Positions 11,129 through 21,501 of a DNA stretch of 64,000 nt are shown one piece after another. The position numbers and the translations under genes are program-made. Below the pieces are notes generated by a model. The model was not told where the DNA came from and searched no databases. It saw only the letters and a program-made list of their open reading frames with translations. Source of the DNA: Apium graveolens (taxonomy: Eukaryota > Streptophyta > Magnoliopsida > Apiales > Apiaceae); assembly GCF_009905375.1 (NCBI RefSeq), contig NC_133655.1:41330422-41394421 (forward strand), read 5' to 3'. Within the stretch, counting starts at the first letter, position 1, and every line of letters starts with the position of its first letter.

Positions 11129-11446
11129 TTCTTTCCATTTACCTTTCATGTTGTTATACTATCAGACTCTATGGATACCCCAGTTATTTCCGTTGTTTCC
11201 TTTAAATAAGCCTGTTATTTCTAGAATCAGACTTTGTCCCAATCCTATGTATTGTGACCTTTAAAGTTTCAATAATTATGTTCTATTGTTCCATTTGCTC
11301 TCAACTGTTATTTTACGTTTTTATATGCATCATCATATCTGCTTAATTTGGAAACTTGACCCCATATGTAAATAAGAATGCCATGCGATACCCTCGAATC
11401 ATTTCATCATTCATATCTGTTTTGACATAACTCTTATTTCAGGATT
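11129..11446 (+). other. Untranslated leader between leader ORF and gag
   Basis: There is no open frame. It is T-rich and ends CTTATTTCAG at about 11442, a good splice-acceptor-like sequence only a few bases before the gag ATG. The degraded Tekay D and Tekay B copies keep a similar CAATCAGG before their gag ATG. Confidence 0.4.
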
Positions 11447-14400
11447 ATGCCTCCCAAAATGAAGAACCCAACAACCACATCCACCACAGACCCAAATATT
11501 CTTCGACTACTGGAAACTTTGCAACAGCAGACCATTGCTATAGCTCAACAACAACTAACTCTTCAACAACGAATTGCAAACCAAGATAACCATGAGCCAC
11601 ACCAACCACCTGAACCACCAGTACCACCTAGACAAATTGTAACTTTCCAGACTTTTCAGAATATGAATCCACCTACATTTCATGATACCACTGATCCAGT
11701 GATAGCTAACACATGGATCAAGGAGATGGAAAGGGCTTTTGAGTTGGTACAGTTAGGAGACGATCAGAAGACGCCGTATGCTACTTACTTCTTGAAGGCA
11801 GAAGTCATCTATTGGTGGGAATCAGTAAAAGCTATAGAAGTCACTCAGCAGGTTTCTTGGGAGAGATTTAAGAAGTTATTTCTGGACAAGTATTACCCTA
11901 AGTACATGCAGAATCAGATGGAGCTAAAATTTCTTGAGTTGAAGCTAGGGAACATGACTGTATTGGAGTATGAGAAGAAGTTCACTGAGTTGTCAAGGTT
12001 TGTGACAAAGTATACCAGCACTGAGGAGGAAAAAGCAAAGAAATTTCAGCAAGGATTGGAGCCTTGGATCAGAGATAGGGTGGCTATGTTTGAGCTTGAA
12101 ACTTATGCGGGAGTAGTACAGAAAGCTGCTCTGATTGAGAATAATGGGATGCAGTCAAGGAAAGAGAGGGATAACAAGAAGAGGAAGGTTCCATTTTATG
12201 GAGAAAATTCTGAAGCAGGAAGTTCACAAGATCGGAATGTAAAGAGGATTGGTTTCCGGAAGGGCGGAAATTTTCAAAAAAAGGGAAATTTGGGCAAAAG
12301 GCAAGAATCAAAAGGGAACAATCAGGCAAGCCAAGGGCAAGTTGGAGAAAACAGGTTCCAGAGACCGGAATGCAAGCACTGTGGAAGAAGGCACCCCGGA
12401 GTATGCAATAAGCTGAGCATGACCTGTTATAGGTGCAATCAGAAGGGACATTTGGCAAATGAGTGCAAGATGCCGAAGCCAGGAGTTACGTGCTACAAGT
12501 GTGGGAAGACTGGACACATGGCTAGGGAGTGCAAGGCAACCGGACCAGTCAAAGCTCTGATGAACGTGGCAAGTACCAGTGCAAGCATGCCAGCTGAGGT
12601 ATTGGCATTACCTCCACCACCTACACCAACCCCACAAGCAACAGCAAGGACATTTGATTTGAAGATGAAGGATGCTGTACAGAATTCGGAGGTGATAGCA
12701 GGTATACTTTTACTCAATAATGTCAAAGCTAAAGTATTGATTGATTCGGGAGCAACAAGATCTTTCATATCAGAATCTTTTATTGATAAGCTCCAATGTC
12801 ATAAAATGGTTATGAGTGAGGTAGTAAATGTGGTAATTGCGAACCAAGAGAAGATTCCTGTGAATCAATTTTGTCCAAAGTGTGAGATTGATATTTCGGG
12901 GAATAAGTTCTCAGCCGACTTGATACTCTTCAAGTTGGGAGAGTTTGACATAATTTTAGGAATGGATTGGTTAGGAGAGAATAGCGCTCAGATTAATTGT
13001 AAGACCAAGAGAGCGTATTTAAAGACGAAGAGTGGAGAGAAGGTAGTATTTAAGGGGCAGAGGCAAGAGCAACTATTTCTTACAATTGTTCAGGCTAAGA
13101 AGTTACTTAGAAAAGGTTGTGAATCGTTCCTAGCTTATATAGTGGATTCAGAGAAAGGCAGCCTCAGCATGGAAGATATTCCTGTAGTTAACGAGTTCCC
13201 CGATGTGTTTCCCGACGAACTACCAGGCTTACCACCAGATCGACAAATTGAGTTCGAGATCAACCTTGCTCCAGGAACGGAACCAGTTTTAAAGGCCCCA
13301 TATAGGATGGCACCAGCAGAAATGAAAGAGTTGGCGAGCCAGCTACAAGAATTATTGGATAAGGGAGTGATACGGCCAAGTGCATCGCCATGGGGAGCAC
13401 CTGTTCTGTTTGTAAAGAAGAAAGATGGGAGTATGCGTCTATGCATAGATTATCGGGAGTTGAATAAGGTAACGATCAAGAACCGTTACCCGCTACCAAG
13501 GATAGATGACCTTTTTGATCAGTTGAAGGGAGCAAAATGCTTTTCGAAGATTGATTTGAGATCGGGATACCATCAACTAAAGATCAAAAAAGAAGGTGTT
13601 CCCAAGACCGCATTCAGGACCAGATATGGGAATTATGAATTCCTAGTAATGCCGTTTGGATTGACCAACGCTCCGGCCACATTTATGGATCTGATGAATC
13701 GGGTATTTAAGAAGTATTTTGACAAATTTGTCGTGGTATTCATTGATGACATCCTTATTTATTCTAAGTCGGAAGAAGAGCATAAGCATCACCTCTGGAT
13801 AGCATTGGAGATACTCCAACAAGAGAAGTTGTATGCCAAGTTTACCAAATGTGAGTTTTGGTTAAAGGAAGTTCAATTTTTGGGGCATGTCATTGGAAAT
13901 GAGGGAGTTAAAGTGGATCCGGCAAAGATTGAGGCAGTTATGAGTTGGGAGAGGCCAAAGACTCCTACGGAAGTGCGAAGTTTTCTAGGATTGGCCGGAT
14001 ACTATAGAAGATTCGTCAAGGATTTTTTGAAGATCGCCACGCCATTGACCAAGTTAACCAGAAAGAATCAAAAGTTTGAATGGAGTACAGAATGTGAAGA
14101 TAGCTTTCAAGAGTTGAAGCAAAAGTTGGTTACAGCTCCGGTGTTGGTACTTCCAGACGATCAAGGGAACTTTGTAATTTTCAGCGACGCTTCACATAAG
14201 GGTTTGGGTTGTGTGTTGATGCAACACAGTAAAGTGATCGCATATGCGTCAAGACAGTTGAAACCGCATGAGTTAAAGTACCCGACGCATGACTTGGAAC
14301 TAGCCGCCATTGTGTTCACACTTAAGATTTGGAGACATTACCTCTATGGAGAGAAGTGTGAAATCTACACGGATCACAAGAGTTTAAAGTACATTTTTAC

Positions 14401-14694
14401 TCAGAAAGAGCTCAATATGAGGCAAATGAGATGGCTGGAATTGATCAAGGACTATGACTGCTCGATAAATTACCATCCTGGAAAGGCGAACGTAGTGGCC
14501 GATGCTCTGAGTAGGAAGGAGAGATTGAATATGATGATACATCAAAAGAGTTATCTGAAGAAATCGAAAAATTGGAATTGGAACTTTGTGCTTATGGAAA
14601 AGTCGAGGAAGTTTGTCGTGCAATGACCTTTCAGCCAACACTAGTGGAAAGGATAAAGAAGTGTCAAGAAGAGGTAATGGAGAAAGAGAAGAAT
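11447..14694 (+). pseudogene. Tekay A gag-pol polyprotein (gag, PR, RT, RNase H), 3' end lost in gap
   Basis: One frame is open for 1,059 codons. Residues about 65-250 are the retrotransposon gag domain ([29 protein letters not shown]). Residues about 308-360 hold three zinc knuckles ([40 protein letters not shown]). The aspartic protease has DSGATRSFI near residue 433. The RT runs from the KAPYRMAP region to FIDDILIYS (the YxDD box is FIDD, usual in this group). RNase H starts at [10 protein letters not shown] and ends at [10 protein letters not shown]. Near 14540 a single-base frameshift diverts the frame to a stop at 14626. The correct frame continues to the gap (VCRAMTFQP then the start of the integrase linker). 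Integrase and chromodomain are not visible. The start MPPKMKN follows a splice-acceptor-like site and fits the family. This is the best preserved gag-RT in the window. Confidence 0.9.
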
Positions 14695-14794
14695 NNNNNN
14701 NNNNNNNNNNNNNNNNNNNNNNNNNNNNNNNNNNNNNNNNNNNNNNNNNNNNNNNNNNNNNNNNNNNNNNNNNNNNNNNNNNNNNNNNNNNNNN
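14695..14794. other. Assembly gap (100 N)
   Basis: Exactly 100 N, a conventional size for a gap of unknown length. The left side is Tekay A pol on the plus strand, the right side Copia-2 on the minus strand, so the gap replaces the 3' part of both elements or marks a misjoin. Confidence 0.99.
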
Positions 14795-14796
14795 CC

Positions 14797-17700
14797 TTTG
14801 TGGTGGAAGATGTGCTCTAGATGAGGTGGCCTCAGTATTGTCATGATGTGAGACAGAGTGTTGACTAGTTGAAACTCCCCCTGAGTTGTTGGTCCTTTGC
14901 AGGGAACTTGGAGTTCTATCAACTGATGATGTAAATCGATTATCCGTTGATGAACCATGATCAACGGATGCTTCATTTTGTACTTTCAACGGATGATGCA
15001 CTATGTCTTTCAACGGATACTGCATTGCCTCTATCAACGGATGCAGTATTTTGTGCATTATCCAAGGGCAAGTTTTGAATCCCTTTTGAAGTGTCATCTC
15101 CATCAGTCTCCTCTTCACTATCATCACAATATATCTCAATGTTGTCAAATTTGAGTCTCTCATTATGTCCCTCATCTGTTAGTCCATCAATCTTTTTATC
15201 ATCAAACACAACATGCACAGATTCCATAACAATGTTGGTTCTTAGATTGTAGACCCTATAAGATTTTCCAGCTGAGTAACCAACAAATATCCCTTCACCA
15301 GCCTTTGCATCAAACTTCCCTTTATGGTCAGATTGATTCCTCAGTATAAAGCATTTACATCCAAAGACATGAAGAAAGTTTAGAGTTGGTTTTCTTCTCT
15401 TGAACAACTGATAAGGAGTCATGCCTTTAGCTTGATTGATCAAAGAAATATTCTGAGTGAAGCAGGCACAATTAACAGCTTCAGCCCAGAAATATGTTGG
15501 TAACTTTGATTCTTCAAGCATTGTTCTTGCAGCTTCAATTAAAGATCTGTTCTTTCTTTCAACAACCCCATTTTGCTGAGGTGTTCTTGGAGCTGAGAAC
15601 TCATGCATTATTCCATTTTCTTCACAGAACAGCCTTAATGTCAAATTCTTGAACTCAGTTCCATTGTCACTCCTGATATTTCTAACCTTCAAGTCAGGAT
15701 GATTGTTGACTTGCCTGATGTGATTGATAATGATTTCACTTGCTTCATCCTTTGATCCAAGAAAATAGACCCATGAGAACTTTGAGAAATCATCTACAAT
15801 CACTAAGCAATATCTTTTTCTTGCAATAGACAATACATTGACTGGTCCAAACAAATCCATATGTAGCAGCTGTAATGGTTCATCAATTGTTGTTTCAAGC
15901 TTCTTTTTGAATGATGCCTTCCTTTGTTTGCCTTTCTGACAAGCATCACACAAACCATCCCTTGAGAATTCAACTAGAGGGATTCCTCTAACTAAGTCCT
16001 TTTTGACTAGATCATTCATTGTCTTGAAATTCAAGTGGGATAGCTTCTTGTGCCATAGCCAACTTTCAACTGAGCTTGCTTTGCTGAAGAGACAAGTAAT
16101 GGATTCTGCATCTGTAGAGTTGAAGTCAGCTATGTACACATTTCCTTTTCTAACTCCAGTTAGAACCACTTTGTTGTCTTTCTTACTAGTGACAACACAG
16201 GCTTCAGAATTGAAGGAAACTGTATTCCCTCTATCACATAGTTGACTGATGCTCAGTAAATTGTGCTTGAGACCATCAACTAATGCAACTTCATTAATGA
16301 TGACATTCCTTGTTGAAATCAAGCCATATCCCATAGTAAACCCTTTGCTGTCATCTCCAAAGGTTATGCTAGGGCCAGCTCTCTCCTTGAACTCGGTGAG
16401 CAGGGAGAAATCTCCTGTCATGTGTCTTGAACAACCACTGTCCAAGTACCATAGATTTCTTTCATTTCCCTGCACACCATAAAATCAATCAATTTGATTT
16501 TGGTACCCAAGTTTCCTTGGGTCCATTCTTGTTAGCCTTTCTCCTAGACTTCATTCCTCCTGCATCTTTAGACTTAGGTGAGTTTGAGTCAACCTTGGTC
16601 TTAGATGTAGTTGGTTGAGGTGTAGGGTTAGTCACAGAATCATTTAGCACATTTGTAAAATTATTAGGCATTGATTGTGCAAACATGTTATTCCATATGG
16701 GCATATTGTATGGCATTTGAGGCATACTACATGCAGCAAGATAAGGATTGTTAAAATATTGCATGTTTACAAAATGTGCATAAGGATTTTGTTGAGACAT
16801 AACAGGCATAGCATGTAGAGGTGATGCAGACATATTAGGCATAGAAGAGGGTACAGTTATGGGAGTCTTCTTAATGGATTTACAATTAGCAGATAGATGA
16901 TTAACACTACTACAATGCACACAGCTTTTTCTAGGAGCATACCTATCAGGTGTGTAATTGTTGTGTTTATTAATTCCTACCTTCCCATTTCTGTTGGATT
17001 TTCTTATAGATTCCTTTTTATCCTCAACCATCTTGAGCCTATTATTTAACTGTTCTAAGGTCATGTGCCCTACATTCACCTTACTGACATCTTTGGATGT
17101 GCTTGCTTCTTCTTTGACAAAGTTCTTTGAAGTTGAACCAAACTTTTTGTTGAGTTTCTTTAGATTCTCTCTTTTAGAAACATCTGCCTGTTTTAATTGA
17201 GGAACCTTCAACGGATGCTCCTTTTCTTCCTTCAACGGATAACTTTCATCATCCGTTGATTCCACATCCGTTGACAGTCCATCAATTAATTCTAGTTTCT
17301 TTTTATTTTTATTCCAGGCAGTTTCACAGAATGATTCAATTCCTTGGACCTTAGCAATTTGAGCACTTACATCCCTAGATGTCTTTCAGGCTTTAATCAC
17401 CTCTTGCTCTTTCTCTAATTGATTGGAAAGTATTTCTACTTTCTTAACAGATTCAGCTAGTTCATTTTCAACAGATATACAATGCAACTTAGTTTTCTCT
17501 AGGTCAATCATCTTATCTTCTAACAAAGCATTTCTATTACTTAAAAACAGATTGTTCTCTTTAATCCTACTATTTTCTTTAGCAAGAGATTTAAGAGATA
17601 CACGCAAATGATACAATTCAGTAGACATTTCATTAAAGGCATCATTGCACTCTTCTTTAGTAAGCTGTGTTAAGTCAGTAGTGATTACCTGATTGCTTGA

Positions 17701-18903
17701 TGAACTAACTTCATTTTCTTCAGAATCAGCCATGAGAGCAAGGTTGACATACTCCACATCTTCATCCTCTTCATCTCCATTAGTTGCCCAGTCCTTTTCT
17801 TGAGTAATGAAAGCCCTCTCCTTTTGCTTGAGCAGATCAAAATATTTCTTTTTGTAATCTACTTGTTCAAATTTCTTCTTTTCAGAAGTTGGCTTTCTGC
17901 ACTCACCTGCAAAGTGTCCACTTATACCACAATTGAAACATTTGAACTTGGATTTGTCCACAGTGTTTTTGTGAGGTTTAGTGGCTCTAGTGTTTTTCTT
18001 GAATTTCATCTTTGCAAATCTTCTGGACAGAAATGCAAGATGCTCATCAATACCATCTGTGTCATCTTGGCTGGAGTTGTCTTCATTTTCAGCAACTTGC
18101 TCTTTCCCCTTGCTTGATTCCTGACTTCTTATACCATCTTTGGAGTTTGATGTAGATCTCACAGTTTCTTGTCTGCATTTCCTCTCATCTTCAGCTACCA
18201 ATGCAACTGAACTTCCTTTCTTTCTCCCCTTCTCCAATACCTCATCCTGTTCCAGCTCTAGTTCATAAGTCTTCAAGATTCCATACAATCTTTCAAGAGC
18301 GAAGTCCTTATAATCTTGAGAGTTTCTTAAGGAGACAGTCATGGGTTTCCATTCCTTTGGCAAGGATCTTAAAAATTTAAGATTTGAATCCTTCACCTGG
18401 TACACTCTTCCATACAGCTTCAGTCCATTCAACAGCTTTTGGAACCTATTGAATGTTTCATTTAAAGATTCATTTTCTTCAAAATGAAAGTATTCATACT
18501 GTTGAATGAGAAGCTGCATTTTGTTTTCTTTCACTTGTTCTGTACCTTCACACAGTAGTTGAACTGTGTCCCAAACCTCTTTGGCAGTTGTGCAATTTAT
18601 CACATTATCAAACATATCCATGTTAAGACCATTAAACAAAATGTTCATAGCCTTCTTATCCTTGTGGACTTCTTCTGTGTCTTCCATTGTCCATTCTGCT
18701 CTAGGTTTTGGAATGGATTGACCAACAGCAACTGTGGCTGTAGCAACTGTGGCTACTTTGTGGGGAATGTGAGGACCATTCTCAATGCAGTTTACATAAC
18801 CTTCATCTTGGGAGAGTAGATGAAGGTGCATTTTCACCTTCCAATGGTGATAATTGTCTTTGTCAAGAACTGGGATCTTTACTCCAATATCCTTCTTACT
18901 CAT
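14797..18903 (-). pseudogene. Copia-2 gag-protease-integrase polyprotein, partial and broken
   Basis: It starts at ATG 18903 (MSKKDIGVKIPVLDKDNYHH), a copia gag start 62 bases after the LTR. Gag has the UBN2-type core (YHHWKVKMHLHL), a zinc knuckle CFNCGISGHFAGEC and a long acidic coiled-coil segment. After an in-frame TGA (17386, probably from TGG) it continues with a second knuckle CVHCSSVNHLSANC and WVPKSN. A TGA at 16489 and a frameshift separate it from protease (WYLDSGCSRHMTGD). GAG-pre-IN (SWLWHKKLSHLN) and integrase (DDFSKFSWVYF, RSDNGTEF, PQQNGVVERKN, with all three catalytic acidic residues present) follow. Another frameshift lies near 14990, after which the frame is Ser/Thr-rich up to the gap. 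RT and RNase H are lost in the gap. Confidence 0.9.
17205..17275 (-). repeat. Short-motif cluster TCAACGGAT/ATCCGTTGA inside Copia-2 coding sequence
   Basis: Four copies of the nonamer core lie in about 70 bases, two in each orientation (for example TTCAACGGATGC and CATCCGTTGATT). They fall in the linker of gag encoding Ser-Thr-Asp-containing sequence. A second coding cluster lies at 14930-15050 and a third in the LTR at 19555-19915. Confidence 0.8.
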
Positions 18904-18950
18904 CTTTGTTAGATTCCAAGATCTTTAAACTCTTTGTATGTCAAGAGCCT

Positions 18951-18962
18951 GCTCTGATACCA
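18951..18962 (-). other. Primer-binding site of Copia-2
   Basis: On the minus strand TGGTATCAGAGC, the initiator tRNA-Met complement, follows the LTR end ATAACA with a two-base spacer. Confidence 0.9.
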
Positions 18963-18964
18963 AT

Positions 18965-19996
18965 TGTTATTCCTAGTGGACTAACAATGAGATTTACAGA
19001 AGGGGGGTTGAATGTAAATCTCAAAACTTTTTCAAGTTTTGAGCAGTTTATGAAGGTTGTGTGTTCAAGAAGAACAAGTGTGTGAATTGCTTTAAGCTAA
19101 TGCAGACAGATATATATTCAAGCACAAATGTAAAGAACACAACAGACCTTAAAAACTTTTCTGGTGGATTTGTTGTTCCACCAGAGATGGTATATTAGAA
19201 AATCTGTGATTAAACAATGTTGATCACAGCTGCATCCTAGTACAAACTAGATGAATTTTCTCTCAATGTTTTTCTAAACAGCTCTGGAAAATCTCACATC
19301 TGATTACTAGCTTCTACTTGGTTTATATATTACCAAGTGTACAAGTGAAGAACAATATAAAATACAGTAATAAAATAAGATCTTCACTTGCTTCTTTTCC
19401 TGTTCACTCCAGTACTTTGTTGACTATTGCATCTTTGTACCAGAGAAGAACGGCTGCTTTTTCTGTTGTTCCTGAAATTCGGCTACCACATCTCAGTTGT
19501 CTCTATCAACCCATGTGCCTCTGTCTGTAGGTACAACTACCTCTTATCAACGGCTAATCATCAGAACATCCGTTGAAACTTTCATCCGTTGATGCACTCA
19601 TCCGTTGAAGGATGTTATCCGTTGATGACTTTATCCGTTGAAGCTTTAGAGACATCCGTTGAAGCTTAGCTTCTTATCCGTTGAAGGTCTTTAAGTCATC
19701 CGTTGATACCACTTCACTTATACAAAATTACAAGGCATGAAGTATTTACAATTGGCCTTCCTATCTGCATATCATCTAGTAGTCAACATGACTCATAGTT
19801 TCTCTCAACTTCCAAGAATTACATTTTAAATACAGAGACTGAAATATGCTACAACACTAAACTTATTTCTAAGTAAAGCTACACCATCAATGGATAGCCA
19901 AAGTGGTCTTATCCGTTGAGGCTACAGACACTAAATTTCTACTTAAGTATTTTGTTAAACATATCATCAAACTAATGCACATACATTCCTAACAAA
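18965..19996 (-). repeat. 5' LTR of Copia-2 (1,032 bp)
   Basis: On the minus strand it begins TGTTAGGAATGTATGTGC and ends GGAATAACA, giving TG...CA ends with short inverted repeats, followed by the primer-binding site. The other LTR is missing, so divergence cannot be measured. Next to it, AAATC at 19997-20001 would be one copy of the target duplication. Confidence 0.85.
19555..19915. repeat. ATCCGTTGA microrepeat cluster in the Copia-2 LTR
   Basis: At least nine copies of ATCCGTTGA lie here, eight of them within 19565-19715 with spacings of about 15-25 bases, usually followed by AG or TG. All face the same way, unlike the mixed orientation in the coding clusters of the same element. Confidence 0.85.
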
Positions 19997-20324
19997 ATCT
20001 TAGGTGCTTAAAACAAGAAAAACCCTTTCAAATGAAAGGTAAAAACTTGTAAGCCAAAAATCTAATTAATAATTTTATAATAATAATCCCATGTTGGTAA
20101 TTAAGCTGACTATTGGACTTGTAAAATTGCCCAACCAACGCCCATGCATGGACTCCAATGAAAAGAAGTCCAAAGACGTAGTTTTCTCCATAAGAACAAT
20201 AACATCAGCTCCGATATCATTTTGGGTCATTTATTTATATATATTTTTATTTTTGACCATTATTCCCCATTAATTTACATTTAGGGTAGAAAATTGATAT
20301 GTAGTATCACTATTTTTGATATTG
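19997..20324. other. Unassigned AT-rich sequence between Copia-2 and the MULE end
   Basis: There is no open frame with recognisable similarity and no clear repeat. It may be original host sequence or the outer part of the Mutator-like element. Confidence 0.4.
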
Positions 20325-20585
20325 TAACGCAATGTAGTTGCATATCAAGTTGAATGTAGTTGCATACCTTTTGATTATAGTTGAACTTTGTTGTTATCGG
20401 AATTATTTAACTTGCACATAAGTTGATTGTAGTTGCTAAAAGTATTGCATATAGTTGAATAATGGTTGAATTTAGTTACATTTAGATATTCAAGTTGAAT
20501 GTAGTTGCAGAAGAGTTGATTATAGTATAACACAATTGCTAACATGGTTGCATATAGTTGCAACATTTGTTTCAACTTGAACTTA
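20325..20585. repeat. Imperfect TAGTTGCA/TAGTTGAA repeat tract
   Basis: About a dozen copies of a TAGTTG core followed by CA, AA or AT, spaced 10-30 bases, fill this tract (for example TGTAGTTGCATA and TATAGTTGAAT). It lies just downstream of the MULE transposase 3' end and could be the subterminal repeat region of that transposon. No terminal inverted repeat could be proved. Confidence 0.55.
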
Positions 20586-20871
20586 GACACTAAGTTAACA
20601 ATTTTAATAGTCTTAACATTTTTAATAGTTTTTAGTAGCTATGGTTTCCATCTAAAATAGCATTTTGAGGCGTTACACCGGTTAAGGTTTTAATAAAAAA
20701 TACCCAAAAAATTACACGATACTAGTTTTGAATAGAGCTAAATATTTGCAAATATCAAAGAACAATCAAATATAATAATATTTTCTCCACATATAAATTT
20801 TTTTGAATGCAATTTCAATAGATTGTGGCAACCATAAATAATATAGCACCCATAAACAAGTAACTATTCTT

Positions 20872-21501
20872 CATTGGGCTACGACATGTTCTCCGATTAT
20901 GTCAAGTTTGATTACATTTCCCACATTTCATTTGTTTGAATGCCTTTGTCTTTCTCTCCCAATAAGCTTTTCATCTTCTTTTTTTTGTCTACGAACTCAA
21001 ATTTTTCCTTCTGGAGGATAGACTATCAATGATCTTATATTGTCTAGTAATTCCCAGCTGTCTTTATTCCGGTTTGGATAAACAGTTTCTTTATAGGCGT
21101 CAACCATAATTTCATTCTTGTAATTATAAGGCGAACAATAGTCAAAAGTATCGAGATTACATTTCTGAAAGATAGCAAAAGCATGGGCACAAAATATTTG
21201 ATCCACCTGGAATCTATATATTGACCAGATGATTCAAAAAATACATTAATATAAGAAATATGAGTTGTAAGCAGTTGGATATTCAGAAAAAGTTGTATAT
21301 ATACCTTTTGGACATTCAAGTTCTTGCATTGAGATAAACTACATTCTTTCATTCACCCTTAAGGATTTCAAATAAAATGTGATTTGTTAGATGAACCTAT
21401 TAATTTATTTCTAATTGAGTCAATCTAATATAAAAATGTTTAACATAAAGTTGTAGTAAAAAACTTTAAATAACTCATAGTTAAATCAAGTGAGCAGAGG
21501 T
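20872..21501 (-). pseudogene. MULE transposase, C-terminal part (SWIM finger and zinc knuckle)
   Basis: This is the 3' continuation of the transposase whose 5' part is at 35027-36523, displaced by the Tekay B insertion. Near 21345-21300 a Cys-rich C-x4-C segment appears. After a likely intron of about 95 bp, with acceptor TTCCAG at about 21207, comes DQIFCAHAFAIFQ, together the CxC...CxH SWIM zinc finger of plant Mutator-like transposases. Downstream are PNRNKDSWEL and PPEGKI, then a terminal zinc knuckle CGKCNQT-x-HNRRTC near 20940-20895, where the expected Gly is a stop (TGA). Frameshifts are present. Neighbouring Tekay B starts exactly at 21502, and GAGGT at 21497-21501 is duplicated on the other side. 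Confidence 0.75.
21497..21501. repeat. Target-site duplication GAGGT, left copy (Tekay B)
   Basis: GAGGT occurs directly before the LTR at 21502 and directly after the other LTR at 35022-35026. A 5-bp duplication is standard for Ty3/gypsy insertion. Confidence 0.9.

Larger units (their letters stand above)
6830..14694 (+). mobile_element. Tekay-type Ty3/gypsy element A, interrupted by an assembly gap
   Basis: The order on the plus strand is long 5' LTR, tRNA-Met-type primer-binding site (10640), spliced leader gene, then gag-protease-RT-RNase H (11447 onward). The RT/RNase H sequence and LTR architecture are those of plant chromoviruses of the Tekay/Del group, which also carry an integrase with a chromodomain. 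That 3' half is missing here because the sequence stops at the run of Ns. On the other side of the gap a copia element in the opposite orientation appears, so the rest of Tekay A is unassembled or deleted. Confidence 0.8.
14795..19996 (-). mobile_element. Ty1/copia retrotransposon (Copia-2), 5' half
   Basis: Read on the minus strand, the order is 5' LTR (19996-18965), primer-binding site (18962-18951), gag, protease, GAG-pre-integrase and integrase. The sequence runs into the assembly gap before RT. The 3' half and 3' LTR are missing. The LTR and two coding stretches share the short motif ATCCGTTGA/TCAACGGAT. Confidence 0.9.

Noticed and set aside
12084..13446. Minus-strand open frames of 69-124 codons within Tekay A gag-pol
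   Set aside because: They are shadows of the long plus-strand polyprotein frame, with no similarity of their own.
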